A stretch of 64,000 bases of DNA from Neisseriaceae bacterium HSC-16F19 (GCF_024171525.1 NZ_JALJZY010000012.1:7342-71341); one strand, 5' to 3'. Positions 16,926 through 25,953 are shown, counted from the first letter of the stretch. Program-made: numbers and translations. Notes: generated from the sequence alone by a model not told the origin.

Positions 16926-19109
16926 ATGGCAGATTATATTCAGGCCGCCGGGCTGCGCGTAGACGCCCATTTGTATGACTTTATCCAAAACGAAGTATTG
17001 CCGGCGCATCCGCAAAAAATCGATGCCCAGACCTTTTGGCAGGGCTTTAGCGATTTGGTGGCCCGGCTGGCGCCGGAAAACCGCGCCCTGCTGGAGAAGC
17101 GCGATGCCCTGCAACAGCAGCTGGACGACTGGCACCGCGCCCACCCCGGCCCGGTCACCGATGCGGCGGCCTATACCGCGTTTTTGCGCGAAATCGGCTA
17201 TCTGGTCGATGCGCCCGCAGATTTTGCCATCGGCACCCGCAATGTAGACCGTGAAATCGCCGAGCAGGCCGGTCCGCAACTGGTGGTGCCGATTATGAAT
17301 GCCCGCTATGCCCTCAATGCCGCCAATGCCCGCTGGGGCAGCTTGTACGATGCCCTTTACGGCACCGATGCCGTTAGTCAGGAAGGCGATTTGGCGCCCG
17401 GCAGCGGCTACAATCCCAAACGCGGCGATGCGGTGATTGCCTTTGCCCGCCGTTTTCTGGACGAGAGCATTCCGCTGGCTTCAGGCAGCCACACCGATGT
17501 CATCGGCTACCAAGTGGCCGACGGTCTGCTGCAAGCCACACTGAAAGACGGCAGCCGCACCGGCCTGCAACAGCCCGCCTGCTTTGTCGGCTACAACGGC
17601 GAGGCGCAGGCACCGCAATCTTTGCTGTTCCTGCACAACGGCCTGCATTTCGATGTGCTGATCGACAAAGACAGCAGCATCGGCCGCCAAGACCCGGCGG
17701 GCATCAAAGACATCATTATGGAAGCGGCGCTGTCTACCATTATGGACTGCGAAGACTCGGTGGCCGCGGTGGACGGCGAAGACAAAACGTTGGTGTACCG
17801 CAACTGGCTGGGCCTGATGACCGGTACCCTGAGCGAGACCGTGAGCAAAAACGGCCAGAGTTTTACCCGTACCCTCAATCCCGACCGCACTTACCGCACG
17901 CCGGACGGCGCAGGCAGCCTCACCCTGCCGGGCCGCTCGCTGCTGTTTATCCGCAATGTCGGCCATCTGATGACCACCCCCGCCGTGCTGGATGCCGCCG
18001 GTAATGAAGTACCCGAAGGCATCGTCGACGGCGTGATGACCGGCCTGATTGCGCCGTTCGACCTCACCCGCACGGAAAACAAAAACAGCCGCAGCGGCAG
18101 CGTGTATATCGTGAAGCCGAAAATGCACGGCCCGGAAGAAGTGGCCTTTGCCAACCGTCTGTTTGCCGCGGTGGAAGAACTCACCGGGCTGCCTGAAAAC
18201 ACCCTTAAAATGGGCATTATGGATGAAGAGCGCCGCACTTCGGCCAATCTGAAAGCCTGTATTCACGCCGCCCGCGAGCGTGTGGTGTTTATCAACACCG
18301 GCTTTCTTGACCGCACCGGCGACGAAATGCACACTTCCATGCACGCCGGTGCCATGGTGCGCAAAGGCGATATGAAGACCAGCAGCTGGATTCAGGCTTA
18401 CGAGCCCAATAATGTGCAAACCGGCCTCGAATGCGGCCTGCAAGGCAAGGCGCAAATCGGCAAAGGCATGTGGGCCATGCCCGATTTGATGGCGGAAATG
18501 CTGAAACAGAAAATCGGCCACCCCAAAGCCGGTGCCACCACCGCTTGGGTACCGTCGCCCACCGGCGCCACCCTGCACGCCCTGCATTACCATCAGGTGA
18601 ACGTGTTCGAGGTGCAGCGCGAACTGCTGGCCCAGCCGCATCAGGATTATCTGCCCGCCTTGCTCACCATTCCCGTGGCCGCCGAGCGCAACTGGTCGAC
18701 CGCCGACATCCAGCAGGAACTGGACAACAACTGCCAGGGCATTCTGGGTTATGTGGTGCGTTGGGTCGAGCAGGGCGTGGGTTGCTCCAAAGTGCCGGAC
18801 ATCCACAATGTCGGCCTGATGGAAGACCGCGCCACCCTGCGCATTTCCAGCCAGCACATTGCCAACTGGCTCTTGCACGGCGTGGTGGACGAAGCGCAAG
18901 TGCGCGCCACCCTGGAGCGCATGGCCGCGGTGGTGGACGGCCAGAATTCCGGTGATGCGGCTTACACGCCCATGGTCGGCCGTTTCGACACTTCGCCCGC
19001 CTATCAGGCCGCCTGTGATTTGGTGTTTAAAGGCACGGAACAGCCCAACGGCTATACCGAACCACTGCTGCACCGCTGGCGCCGCATTGCCAAAGGCGAA
19101 GTGCTGTAA
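16926..19109 (+). CDS. glcB: Malate synthase G
   Basis: Condenses glyoxylate with acetyl-CoA to malate in the glyoxylate bypass. The start at 16926 (MADYIQAAGLRVDAHLYDF) gives 727 residues, close to other G-type enzymes, and has GTGAGGAA upstream. The 150 preceding in-frame codons cross repeat DNA and are not part of the gene. Visible signatures include IMEAALSTIMDCEDSVAAVD, MGIMDEERRTSANLKACI, FLDRTGDEMHTSM and GATLHALHYHQVNV. No isocitrate lyase gene is in the window. Confidence 0.96.
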   Translation: MADYIQAAGLRVDAHLYDFIQNEVLPAHPQKIDAQTFWQGFSDLVARLAPENRALLEKRDALQQQLDDWHRAHPGPVTDAAAYTAFLREIGYLVDAPADFAIGTRNVDREIAEQAGPQLVVPIMNARYALNAANARWGSLYDALYGTDAVSQEGDLAPGSGYNPKRGDAVIAFARRFLDESIPLASGSHTDVIGYQVADGLLQATLKDGSRTGLQQPACFVGYNGEAQAPQSLLFLHNGLHFDVLIDKDSSIGRQDPAGIKDIIMEAALSTIMDCEDSVAAVDGEDKTLVYRNWLGLMTGTLSETVSKNGQSFTRTLNPDRTYRTPDGAGSLTLPGRSLLFIRNVGHLMTTPAVLDAAGNEVPEGIVDGVMTGLIAPFDLTRTENKNSRSGSVYIVKPKMHGPEEVAFANRLFAAVEELTGLPENTLKMGIMDEERRTSANLKACIHAARERVVFINTGFLDRTGDEMHTSMHAGAMVRKGDMKTSSWIQAYEPNNVQTGLECGLQGKAQIGKGMWAMPDLMAEMLKQKIGHPKAGATTAWVPSPTGATLHALHYHQVNVFEVQRELLAQPHQDYLPALLTIPVAAERNWSTADIQQELDNNCQGILGYVVRWVEQGVGCSKVPDIHNVGLMEDRATLRISSQHIANWLLHGVVDEAQVRATLERMAAVVDGQNSGDAAYTPMVGRFDTSPAYQAACDLVFKGTEQPNGYTEPLLHRWRRIAKGEVL

Positions 19110-19127
19110 GGCAGTTATTTAATAAGA

Positions 19128-19158
19128 AAACCCCTTTCAGGCTGCCTGAAAGGGGTTT
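19128..19158. terminator. DUS-pair terminator after glcB
   Basis: AAACCCCTTTCAGGC and its complement around a single T give a 15-bp stem with a DUS on each strand, 19 bp after the glcB stop. Confidence 0.75.
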
Positions 19159-19181
19159 GGATTTTATTTTGGAGGCTGGGG

Positions 19182-19934
19182 ATGGAGAATCCTGTTTTTT
19201 TGCACGCGCATTGGCCCGCGCCCGCACGGGTACGCACCCTCATCACCACCCGCAGCGGCGGCATCAGCCGGGCGCCGTATACCGGGCTGAATGTCGGCGA
19301 TCATGTGGGCGACGCTGCCGCTGCCGTGGCACACAACCGCGCCGTGGTGGCCCAGGCCGCAGCCAAACCGCTGGCCTATTTGCAGCAAACCCACAGCACC
19401 ATTGTGGTCTCCGCCACGGAAGCTCTGGCGGCGTTGCAGGCAGGCAGCCCGTTGAATGCCGATGCCAGTGTCGACCACAGCGGCGGGGCAGCTTGCGCGG
19501 TGATGACCGCCGACTGTCTGCCGGTGCTGTTTTGCGACCGTCGCGGCACGGCGGTGGCCGCCGCGCACGCCGGTTGGCGCGGTTTGGCCGACGGCATCTT
19601 GCAGCAAACCGTAGCCGCCATGGCGGTGCCGCCGCAGGAAATCCTGGCCTATCTCGGCCCCGCTATCGGTCCCGGCGCTTTTGAAGTCGGCGCCGAAGTG
19701 CGCGATGCTTTTACGCGCCTGCTGCCGCAAGCCCGTCTGGCTTTTGCGTCCGCCGCCCGTAGCGGCAAATATCGCGCCGACATCTACACCCTGGCACGGC
19801 AGGCGCTGGCACAGGCCGGGGTGCGGGCGGTGTATGGCGGCGGCCGCTGCACCGTGAGCGAGGCGGATACATTCTTTTCCTACCGCCGCGACGGCCAAAC
19901 CGGCCGCATGGTCAGTGCGGTGTGGTTGGATTAA
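19182..19934 (+). CDS. pgeF: Peptidoglycan editing factor PgeF (YfiH/laccase-domain)
   Basis: A 250-residue member of the YfiH/DUF152 family, which edits misincorporated serine from peptidoglycan precursors and has been reported to act on purine nucleosides. Metal ligands are in QTHS, ADCLPVLF and HAGWRGL. A strong GGAGG site precedes the ATG. The next gene, mpl, is also in cell-wall metabolism, although a hairpin and a probable promoter separate them. Confidence 0.9.
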   Translation: MENPVFLHAHWPAPARVRTLITTRSGGISRAPYTGLNVGDHVGDAAAAVAHNRAVVAQAAAKPLAYLQQTHSTIVVSATEALAALQAGSPLNADASVDHSGGAACAVMTADCLPVLFCDRRGTAVAAAHAGWRGLADGILQQTVAAMAVPPQEILAYLGPAIGPGAFEVGAEVRDAFTRLLPQARLAFASAARSGKYRADIYTLARQALAQAGVRAVYGGGRCTVSEADTFFSYRRDGQTGRMVSAVWLD

Positions 19935-19946
19935 GTGCTAAAAATG

Positions 19947-19980
19947 GTTTTCAGGCAGCCTCTATCGGGCTGCTTTTTTT
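19947..19980 (+). terminator. Terminator after pgeF
   Basis: GGCAGCC-TCTATC-GGGCTGC followed by TTTTTTT; one arm is a half DUS. Confidence 0.65.
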
Positions 19981-20016
19981 ATGGCGGTACACTGAGGCAT
20001 GGAAAACAGTTTGACG

Positions 20017-20022
20017 TATAAT
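20017..20022 (+). promoter_or_regulatory. Candidate -10 box for mpl
   Basis: TATAAT 27 bp upstream of the mpl start codon. The expected -35 position is not close to consensus, so support is partial. Confidence 0.35.
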
Positions 20023-20048
20023 CTTGCTTTTTTGCCCGGGAGCACGGC

Positions 20049-21431
20049 ATGCAGCACATTCACATTATCGGCATCGGCGGAACCTTTATGGGCGGCGTGG
20101 CCGCCATAGCGCAGGCTGCCGGATTCAAGGTGACCGGCTGCGACGCCAAAATGTATCCGCCCATGAGCACCCAGCTTGAAGCCCTGGGCATCGAAGTGGT
20201 GGAGGGCTTTGAGGCTGCACAGCTCGATGCCTATCCCGCCGATGTGTATGTGATCGGCAATGTCGCCAAACGCGGCCTGCCGGTGATTGAAGCCCTGCTC
20301 AACCGCGGCTTGAACTATGTGTCCGGGCCGCAATGGCTGGCGGAAAACGTGCTGCACGGCCGGTGGGTGCTGGCTGTGGCCGGAACCCACGGCAAAACCA
20401 CCACCGCATCCATGCTTGCCTGGGTGCTGGAAGACGCCGGTTTGGCGCCCGGTTTCCTGATTGGCGGCGTGCCGCAGAATTTTTCCGTGTCCGCACGCCT
20501 GCCGCAGCATACGCGCCAAGACCCGGCATCGCTGTCGCCGTTTTTTGTGATCGAGGCCGACGAATACGACACCGCCTTTTTCGACAAGCGCAGCAAATTC
20601 GTGCATTACCGCCCGCGTACCTGCATTCTGAATAATCTCGAATACGACCACGCCGATATTTTCCCCGATCTCGCCGCCATCCAAACCCAGTTCCACCACC
20701 TGGTGCGCACCGTGCCCGGCGAAGGCCTGCTGGTGGTCAACGGCCGCGAAGCCGCTCTGGATGAAGTGCTGGCCAAAGGCTGCTGGACACCCAGCGAAGC
20801 TTTTGGCGGCGGGGCGGGCTGGCAAATCGGTGCCGTGGATGAGCATGGCGGTTTTGAAGTGCTGTTGGACGGCCAAAGCGCAGGCCGGGTAGATTGGGAT
20901 TTGCTCGGCGAGCACAACCGTTTGAATGCCTTGGCCGTGATTGCCGCTGCCCGTCATGTCGGCGTATCCGTTCAGGCAGCCTGCCAAGCCTTGGGCCGCT
21001 TTAAAAACGTGAAGCGGCGCATGGAAGTGAAAGGCGTGGCCGCGGGTGTGACCGTATACGACGACTTCGCCCATCATCCCACCGCCATCGCCACCACCGT
21101 GGCCGGTTTGCGCCAAAAGGTCGGCCCGGCACGCATACTCGCCGTACTGGAGCCGCGCTCCAACACCATGAAACTCGGCACCATGAAAGCGGCGCTGCCA
21201 GAGAGCCTGCAAGAAGCCGACAAGGTATTTTGCTACGCCGGCGATATTGATTGGGACGTTCAGGCAGCCTTAAGTCCCTTGGGCGACAAACTCACCATCG
21301 GCCGCGAATTTGCCGCATTTGTGGCCGCTATTGCGGAAGAAGCACAGGCGGGTGACCAAGTGCTGGTGATGAGCAACGGCGGTTTTGGCGGCATACACGA
21401 CAAGCTGCTGGCGGCGTTGGCAGACAGATAG
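20049..21431 (+). CDS. mpl: UDP-N-acetylmuramate:L-Ala-gamma-D-Glu-meso-DAP ligase Mpl
   Basis: A cytoplasmic Mur-ligase that reattaches the recycled murein tripeptide to UDP-MurNAc. It has 460 residues with three Mur domains: an N-terminal Rossmann part (HIIGIGGTFMGGVAAIA), the ATP loop GTHGKTTTASM near residue 115, and the C-terminal domain containing DDFAHHPTAI. Ends 21431 and is followed by a strong hairpin at 21490-21516. Confidence 0.95.
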   Translation: MQHIHIIGIGGTFMGGVAAIAQAAGFKVTGCDAKMYPPMSTQLEALGIEVVEGFEAAQLDAYPADVYVIGNVAKRGLPVIEALLNRGLNYVSGPQWLAENVLHGRWVLAVAGTHGKTTTASMLAWVLEDAGLAPGFLIGGVPQNFSVSARLPQHTRQDPASLSPFFVIEADEYDTAFFDKRSKFVHYRPRTCILNNLEYDHADIFPDLAAIQTQFHHLVRTVPGEGLLVVNGREAALDEVLAKGCWTPSEAFGGGAGWQIGAVDEHGGFEVLLDGQSAGRVDWDLLGEHNRLNALAVIAAARHVGVSVQAACQALGRFKNVKRRMEVKGVAAGVTVYDDFAHHPTAIATTVAGLRQKVGPARILAVLEPRSNTMKLGTMKAALPESLQEADKVFCYAGDIDWDVQAALSPLGDKLTIGREFAAFVAAIAEEAQAGDQVLVMSNGGFGGIHDKLLAALADR

Positions 21432-21489
21432 GCGTAAATAATTACAGGGATGGGTGATATTGACATCTTTTCAATCCCCTAAATGACAA

Positions 21490-21516
21490 CAGGGCTCCGA
21501 GTATATCGGAGCCCTG
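21490..21516. terminator. Hairpin between mpl and the CRISPR locus
   Basis: CAGGGCTCCGA-GTATA-TCGGAGCCCTG is a perfect 11-bp stem with a 5-base loop. It can stop mpl transcription and, on the minus strand, read-through from the tracrRNA gene. Confidence 0.7.
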
Positions 21517-21540
21517 TTTGATGTGGGAATGTATGGACAG

Positions 21541-21670
21541 CAATAAAGACGATGCCCCTGTTTAAGATAGCTTAAACAGGGGCTCATACATTTCTGTACT
21601 TTACGTCGCGGCACATCTTTATCAGACGGCCTTATTGTAGCAACGGCTCTCATCTCGTAGTGCAACAATG
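21541..21670 (-). ncRNA. Type II-C tracrRNA
   Basis: Transcribed leftward, opposite to cas9. The anti-repeat (21638-21666) reads ATTGTTGCACTACGAGATGA in the RNA sense. It pairs with the crRNA repeat across 23 positions with one mismatch, followed by CCGTTGCTACAAT for the lower stem. Then come AAGGCCGTCTGATAAAGATG and GCCGCGACG, matching the meningococcal tracrRNA core as I remember it. There is an extra small hairpin GTACA-GAAA-TGTAT (21586-21599). A 13-bp terminator stem GCCCCTGTTTAAG/CTTAAACAGGGGC ends the RNA. The 5' end is inferred from the promoter at 21676-21705. The 3' end is approximate. Confidence 0.9.
21554..21583 (-). terminator. tracrRNA 3' terminator stem
   Basis: A perfect 13-bp stem with a 4-base loop followed on the minus strand by ATCGTCTTTATT. 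In the II-C family this stem also stays on the mature RNA and contacts Cas9. Confidence 0.85.
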
Positions 21671-21675
21671 GCGCA

Positions 21676-21705
21676 ATTATAAAATTATCACTTTGACGGG
21701 GTCAA
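21676..21705 (-). promoter_or_regulatory. tracrRNA promoter
   Basis: On the minus strand a -35 TTGACC (21700-21705) and a perfect -10 TATAAT (21676-21681) are separated by 18 bp. The predicted start at about 21668-21670 falls just before the anti-repeat. Confidence 0.8.
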
Positions 21706-21772
21706 ATATTTATTCTCTTTAAAAATGGCGCTATTATTGTAATATATTGTAAATATAAGTTTGGTAAAAGTC

Positions 21773-24700
21773 ATGTCACATCGTTATATTCTGGGCTTGG
21801 ATTTGGGTATCGCCTCAGTGGGTTGGGCGGCAGTATGGGTGGATGAAGATGAGCATCCGCTAGGTTTGCTGGATTGCGGCGTGCGCACATTCGAGCGGGC
21901 GGAAGTGCCGAAAACGGGTGATTCTCTGGCCAAAGCGCGGCGCGAGGCGCGCAGCGTGCGCCGTTTAATCCGTCGGCGGGCATTCCGGCTGTTGCGCTTG
22001 CGCCGTTTGTTGAAACGGGAAGGGGTGCTGACGGCGGCGGATTTCGGCGCGGACGGCCTGCCGCAACAGCTGCCGGTGGATGTATGGCCGCTTCGCGCAG
22101 CAGGGTTGGACAGAAAACTGGAAGCCAAAGAATGGGCGGCGGTGTTGCTGCATTTGGTAAAGCATCGAGGTTATCTGTCGCAGCGCAAAAGCGAAATGCA
22201 AACCGAAGACAAAGAGCTTGGCCGTTTGTTGGCCGGGGTGGCAGAAAACAGCAAATTATTGCAGCAAGACGATTACCGCACACCGGCGGAGCTGGCGGTA
22301 AAGCATTTTGCCGCGCAAAACGGCCATATGCGCAACAAAGGCGGCGATTATTCGCACACTTTCAACCGCTTGGATTTACGCAATGAGTTGCGTTTGCTGT
22401 TTGCACAACAACGTATATTCGGCAATCCGTTTGCATCAACGGAGTTGGAAGGCAAGGTTGAAGATTTGCTGATGACGCAGCGCAGCGCTTTGCAGGGCGA
22501 GGCGGTGCTGAAAATGTTGGGCAAATGTACGTTTGAGCCCGAAGAGTACAAAGCGGCCAAAAACACCTATTCCGCCGAGCGTTTTGTATGGCTGACCAAA
22601 CTGAACAACCTGCGCATTCTGCATAACGGTGAAGAGCGCGCTTTAAATGAAGCCGAGCGCAGCCTGTTGCTGGACGAGCCGTATAAAAAAGTCAAATTTA
22701 CCTACACGCAGGCGCGGAAATTATTGGAAATGCCTGCCGATGCGGTGTTTAAAGGTTTGCGCTACGGCAAAGATTCAGACGGCCTCAAAGCCGAAAGCGG
22801 CACGCTGATGGAAATGAAAGCATGGCACGCTGTTCGCAAAGCCTTGGAAAATGCGGGTTTGAAAACCGAATGGCAGGGCATGGCCATGCAGCCTGAATTA
22901 TTGGACGCTGTCGGCACGGCCTTTTCGCTGTATAAAACCGATGAAGATATTGCCGCGCATCTGGCAGCCTTTAAGCTGCCTGAAAACGTGTTGAATGCGT
23001 TGTTGGCCGGTATCAGCTTCGATAAATTTATCCAGTTATCTCTAAAAGCATTGGGCAAAATTTTGCCGCTTATGGACGCAGGCAAGCGTTACGATGAAGC
23101 CTGCGCAGCGGTTTACGGCGACCATTACGGCAGCAAACAAGCGCAAATCAGTCGCCTGCTGCCAACCATTCCCGCCGATGAAATCCGCAATCCTGTGGTG
23201 TTCCGCACCTTAACCCAGGCGCGCAAAGTGATTAACGCGATTATCCGCCGTTACGGTTCGCCGCAGCGCGTGCATATCGAAACGGCGCGCGAGTTGGGTA
23301 AATCGTATAAAGACCGCAAGGAAATCGAAAAGCGGCAGGAAGAAAACCGTAAAGAGCGTGAGCGGGCTGCGGCGCATTTTAAAGAGCTGTTCCCGCATTT
23401 TACCGGCGAGCCGAAAGGGCAGGATATGCTCAAACTGCGCCTGTATTATCAGCAGCATGGCAAATGTCTGTATTCGGGCGCAGAAATCGATTTGCGCCGC
23501 TTGAACGAAAAAGGCTATGCCGAAATCGACCATGCGCTGCCGTTTTCGCGCACTTGGGACGACAGCTTCAACAACAAAGTGTTGGTGTTGGGCAGTGAAA
23601 ACCAGAAAAAGCGCAACCAAACGCCGTATGAATATTTAGACGGCGCAAACAACAGCCAACGCTGGCGAGAATTTCAGGCGCGTGTGGCAGGCTGCGGTTT
23701 CCCTTATACCAAAAAACAGCGGATTCAGACGGCCAAACTCGATAGCAAAGCCGAGCAGGGCTTTTTGGAGCGTAATCTGAACGATACGCGCTATATCGCC
23801 CGCTTTTTGTGCAACTTCATCGAAGAAAACCTGCATTTGGAAGGCAGCGGCAAACGGCGCGTGTTTGCTTCAAACGGCCAAATCACATCGCTTTTGCGCG
23901 GCTTGTGGGGCTTGCGCAAAGTGCGTGAAGACAACGACCGACATCATGCCTTGGATGCCATTGTGGTGGCGTGTTCCACCGTATCCATGCAGCAGAAAAT
24001 CACCAAAGCCATGCAGCGGCGCGAAACGCTGGAAACGGTGGATACCGAAACCGGCGAAGTGAAGCAGCGCATTCCGCAGCCGTGGGATTTTTTCCGGCAG
24101 GAAGTGATGATCCGCGTGTTCAGCGACAATCCGCGCGAAGAGCTGGTTGAGAAACTCGATTCGCGCCCAAAGGCGGTGCATGAGCATGTGGCGCCGCTGT
24201 TTGTTTCCCGCGCACCGAACCGCAAGATGACAGGGCAGGGGCATTTGGAAACCATTAAATCGGCCAAAAGGCTGCCTGAAAACATCAGCGTGGTGAAAAA
24301 GCCGCTAACGGCGCTGAAAAGCAAAGATATAGCTAGCATTGTAGGCCATCCCGACCGTGAACCGGCGCTGTATGCGGCTTTGCTGGAACGATTGGCTGCG
24401 CATAACGACGACCCGGCCAAAGCCTTTGCCGATCCGTTTTACAAGCCGGCAAAAGACGGCGGGCAAGGGGCTTTGGTAAAAGCGGTGCGCGTGGAAGACG
24501 TGCAGAAAACCGGTGTGATGGTGCGCGGCGGTAACGGCATTGCCGATAATGCAACCATGGTTCGTGTGGATGTGTTCGGTAAGAACGGTAAAAACTATCT
24601 GGTGCCGGTGTATGCGTGGCAGGTGGCGAAAGGGATTTTGCCGAATCGGGCGGTGGTGGCCAATAAAGATGAAAGTAGCTGGGATTTGATTGATGAAAGC

Positions 24701-24976
24701 TTTGATTTTCGGTTTTCAATTTATCCTAATGATCTGATTAAGGTAGTAACAAAGAAAGAAGAATTTTTTGGCTATTATGTTGGCTTAGATAGGGCTACGG
24801 GTGCAATTACACTTAAAGAGCATGATTTGGATAGGAAAAAGGGAAAAGATGGAGTGCACCGCAGTATTGGTGTAAAAGCTGTCCCAGTTTTCCAAAAATA
24901 CCAAATCGACCCCTTGGGCAAAGAAATCCGTCTGTGCAAACCCGAAAAACGCCCTGAATTGAAAAACAAAAAATAA
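21773..24976 (+). CDS. cas9: CRISPR-associated endonuclease Cas9, type II-C
   Basis: RNA-guided nuclease of the meningococcal Nme type, 1067 residues from the ATG at 21773; an in-frame TTG 12 bp upstream is less likely. RuvC-I D10 is in YILGLDLGIASVGWA, RuvC-II E503 in HIETARE, HNH H587 in EIDHALPFS with N610 in GSENQ, and RuvC-III in RHHALDAIVVA (H725, D728). All catalytic residues are intact. The C-terminal PAM-interacting domain includes WQVAKGILP, GLDRATGAI (D1006, T1009, A1011) and FQKYQIDPLGKEIR. Its coding segment at about 24655-24900 is strikingly AT-rich. The gene carries uptake sequences of two dialects. Confidence 0.97.
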   Translation: MSHRYILGLDLGIASVGWAAVWVDEDEHPLGLLDCGVRTFERAEVPKTGDSLAKARREARSVRRLIRRRAFRLLRLRRLLKREGVLTAADFGADGLPQQLPVDVWPLRAAGLDRKLEAKEWAAVLLHLVKHRGYLSQRKSEMQTEDKELGRLLAGVAENSKLLQQDDYRTPAELAVKHFAAQNGHMRNKGGDYSHTFNRLDLRNELRLLFAQQRIFGNPFASTELEGKVEDLLMTQRSALQGEAVLKMLGKCTFEPEEYKAAKNTYSAERFVWLTKLNNLRILHNGEERALNEAERSLLLDEPYKKVKFTYTQARKLLEMPADAVFKGLRYGKDSDGLKAESGTLMEMKAWHAVRKALENAGLKTEWQGMAMQPELLDAVGTAFSLYKTDEDIAAHLAAFKLPENVLNALLAGISFDKFIQLSLKALGKILPLMDAGKRYDEACAAVYGDHYGSKQAQISRLLPTIPADEIRNPVVFRTLTQARKVINAIIRRYGSPQRVHIETARELGKSYKDRKEIEKRQEENRKERERAAAHFKELFPHFTGEPKGQDMLKLRLYYQQHGKCLYSGAEIDLRRLNEKGYAEIDHALPFSRTWDDSFNNKVLVLGSENQKKRNQTPYEYLDGANNSQRWREFQARVAGCGFPYTKKQRIQTAKLDSKAEQGFLERNLNDTRYIARFLCNFIEENLHLEGSGKRRVFASNGQITSLLRGLWGLRKVREDNDRHHALDAIVVACSTVSMQQKITKAMQRRETLETVDTETGEVKQRIPQPWDFFRQEVMIRVFSDNPREELVEKLDSRPKAVHEHVAPLFVSRAPNRKMTGQGHLETIKSAKRLPENISVVKKPLTALKSKDIASIVGHPDREPALYAALLERLAAHNDDPAKAFADPFYKPAKDGGQGALVKAVRVEDVQKTGVMVRGGNGIADNATMVRVDVFGKNGKNYLVPVYAWQVAKGILPNRAVVANKDESSWDLIDESFDFRFSIYPNDLIKVVTKKEEFFGYYVGLDRATGAITLKEHDLDRKKGKDGVHRSIGVKAVPVFQKYQIDPLGKEIRLCKPEKRPELKNKK

Positions 24977-24981
24977 ACCGA

Positions 24982-25012
24982 CAGGCCGTCTGGAACTGTT
25001 TCAGACGGCCTG
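24982..25012. terminator. Hairpin with foreign-dialect DUS between cas9 and cas1
   Basis: CAGGCCGTCTG and its complement form an 11-bp stem around a 9-base loop. Positions 25000-25011 are an exact AGGCCGTCTGAA on the minus strand, a DUS dialect different from the host AGGCTGCCTGAA. It may attenuate cas1-cas2 expression. Confidence 0.75.
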
Positions 25013-25041
25013 TTGCGCTAAAAAAACATACGGAGAAACCG

Positions 25042-25953
25042 ATGACCTGGCGCAGCATATTGATCAGCCAACCTGCCCGCCTGTCGCTGCAACAAAACCA
25101 TCTGCTGATTCAGCAAGACGAAGCCATTCCCGTGCCGCTGGAAGACATTGCCGTGATTGTGGTGGAAGCGCGCGAAGTGGTGCTGACCGCGCCGCTGTTA
25201 TCCGCATTGGCGCAATACGGCGTTACCCTGCTGACCTGCGACGAGCAGTTTCTGCCCTGCGGTCAATGGCTGCCGTTTGCCCAATACCACCGCAGCCTGA
25301 AAATCCTTAAGCTGCAAATCAATATGACGCAGCCGCAGAAAAAGCAGCTTTGGCAGCAGATAGTGCGGCAGAAAATCCGCAATCAGGCATGGCTGCTCGA
25401 CTATAGCGGACATGATGTTGGCGCAGGCCGCCTGAATGTCTTGGCGGATAAGGTACAGTCAGGCGACAAAGGCTATGCCGAAGGGCAGGCCGCCGCACTG
25501 TATTTTCCGCTGCTGTTTGGCGATGCCTTTACCCGCAATCAGGAAAACGCCGTCAATGCCTGCCTGAATTACGGTTACAGCATCGTGCGCTCCGCCATTG
25601 CCCGCGCGCTGGTGCAATACGGCTTCCTACCCGCGCTGGGCTTGCAGCATCACAGCGAGCTAAACTCATTTAATTTGGCCGACGATTTTATCGAGCCTTA
25701 CCGGCAGATTGTGGATTTGCTGGTGTACGACGCCGTGTGCACGCAAAGCCTGCCTGAAACGCTTTCGCCCGAAGTGAAGCGCAAGCTGGTGGGCTTGCTG
25801 TGTTGCCAGATGATGCTTGACCAGTGTCGGTACAGTCTGCTGGCGGCTATCGACCGCACCATACAGTCTTTTCAGACGGTCATCACGGAAAACAATCCGA
25901 AACTGCTGAAGCTGCCACAAATGTTGCCGTTGAAGGTGCAAGATTATGAGTGA
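25042..25953 (+). CDS. cas1: CRISPR adaptation integrase Cas1, type II
   Basis: A 303-residue Cas1 that, as a Cas1-Cas2 complex, inserts new spacers. It opens with WRSILISQPARLSLQQNHLLIQQD. The metal-binding residues are expected in the helical C-terminal half (QENAVNACLNYGYSIVRS, LGLQHHSELNSFNLADDFIEPYR, with the conserved E, H and D). It starts 65 bp after cas9 with GGAGAAACC upstream. Its stop overlaps the cas2 start. Contains one AGGCCGCCTGAA, intermediate between the two DUS dialects. Confidence 0.96.
   Translation: MTWRSILISQPARLSLQQNHLLIQQDEAIPVPLEDIAVIVVEAREVVLTAPLLSALAQYGVTLLTCDEQFLPCGQWLPFAQYHRSLKILKLQINMTQPQKKQLWQQIVRQKIRNQAWLLDYSGHDVGAGRLNVLADKVQSGDKGYAEGQAAALYFPLLFGDAFTRNQENAVNACLNYGYSIVRSAIARALVQYGFLPALGLQHHSELNSFNLADDFIEPYRQIVDLLVYDAVCTQSLPETLSPEVKRKLVGLLCCQMMLDQCRYSLLAAIDRTIQSFQTVITENNPKLLKLPQMLPLKVQDYE

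Noticed and set aside
21761..21772. In-frame TTG start four codons upstream of the cas9 ATG
   Set aside because: No better ribosome site, and the ATG gives the expected short lead before the RuvC-I strand.
21721..21772. A consensus promoter for the cas operon
   Set aside because: The region is AT-rich with several TATAAT-like words, but no convincing -35/-10 pair could be singled out.
25861..25885. TTCAGACGGTC in cas1 as a foreign DUS
   Set aside because: One core base differs (ACCGTCTGAA), so it is not counted as a functional uptake sequence.
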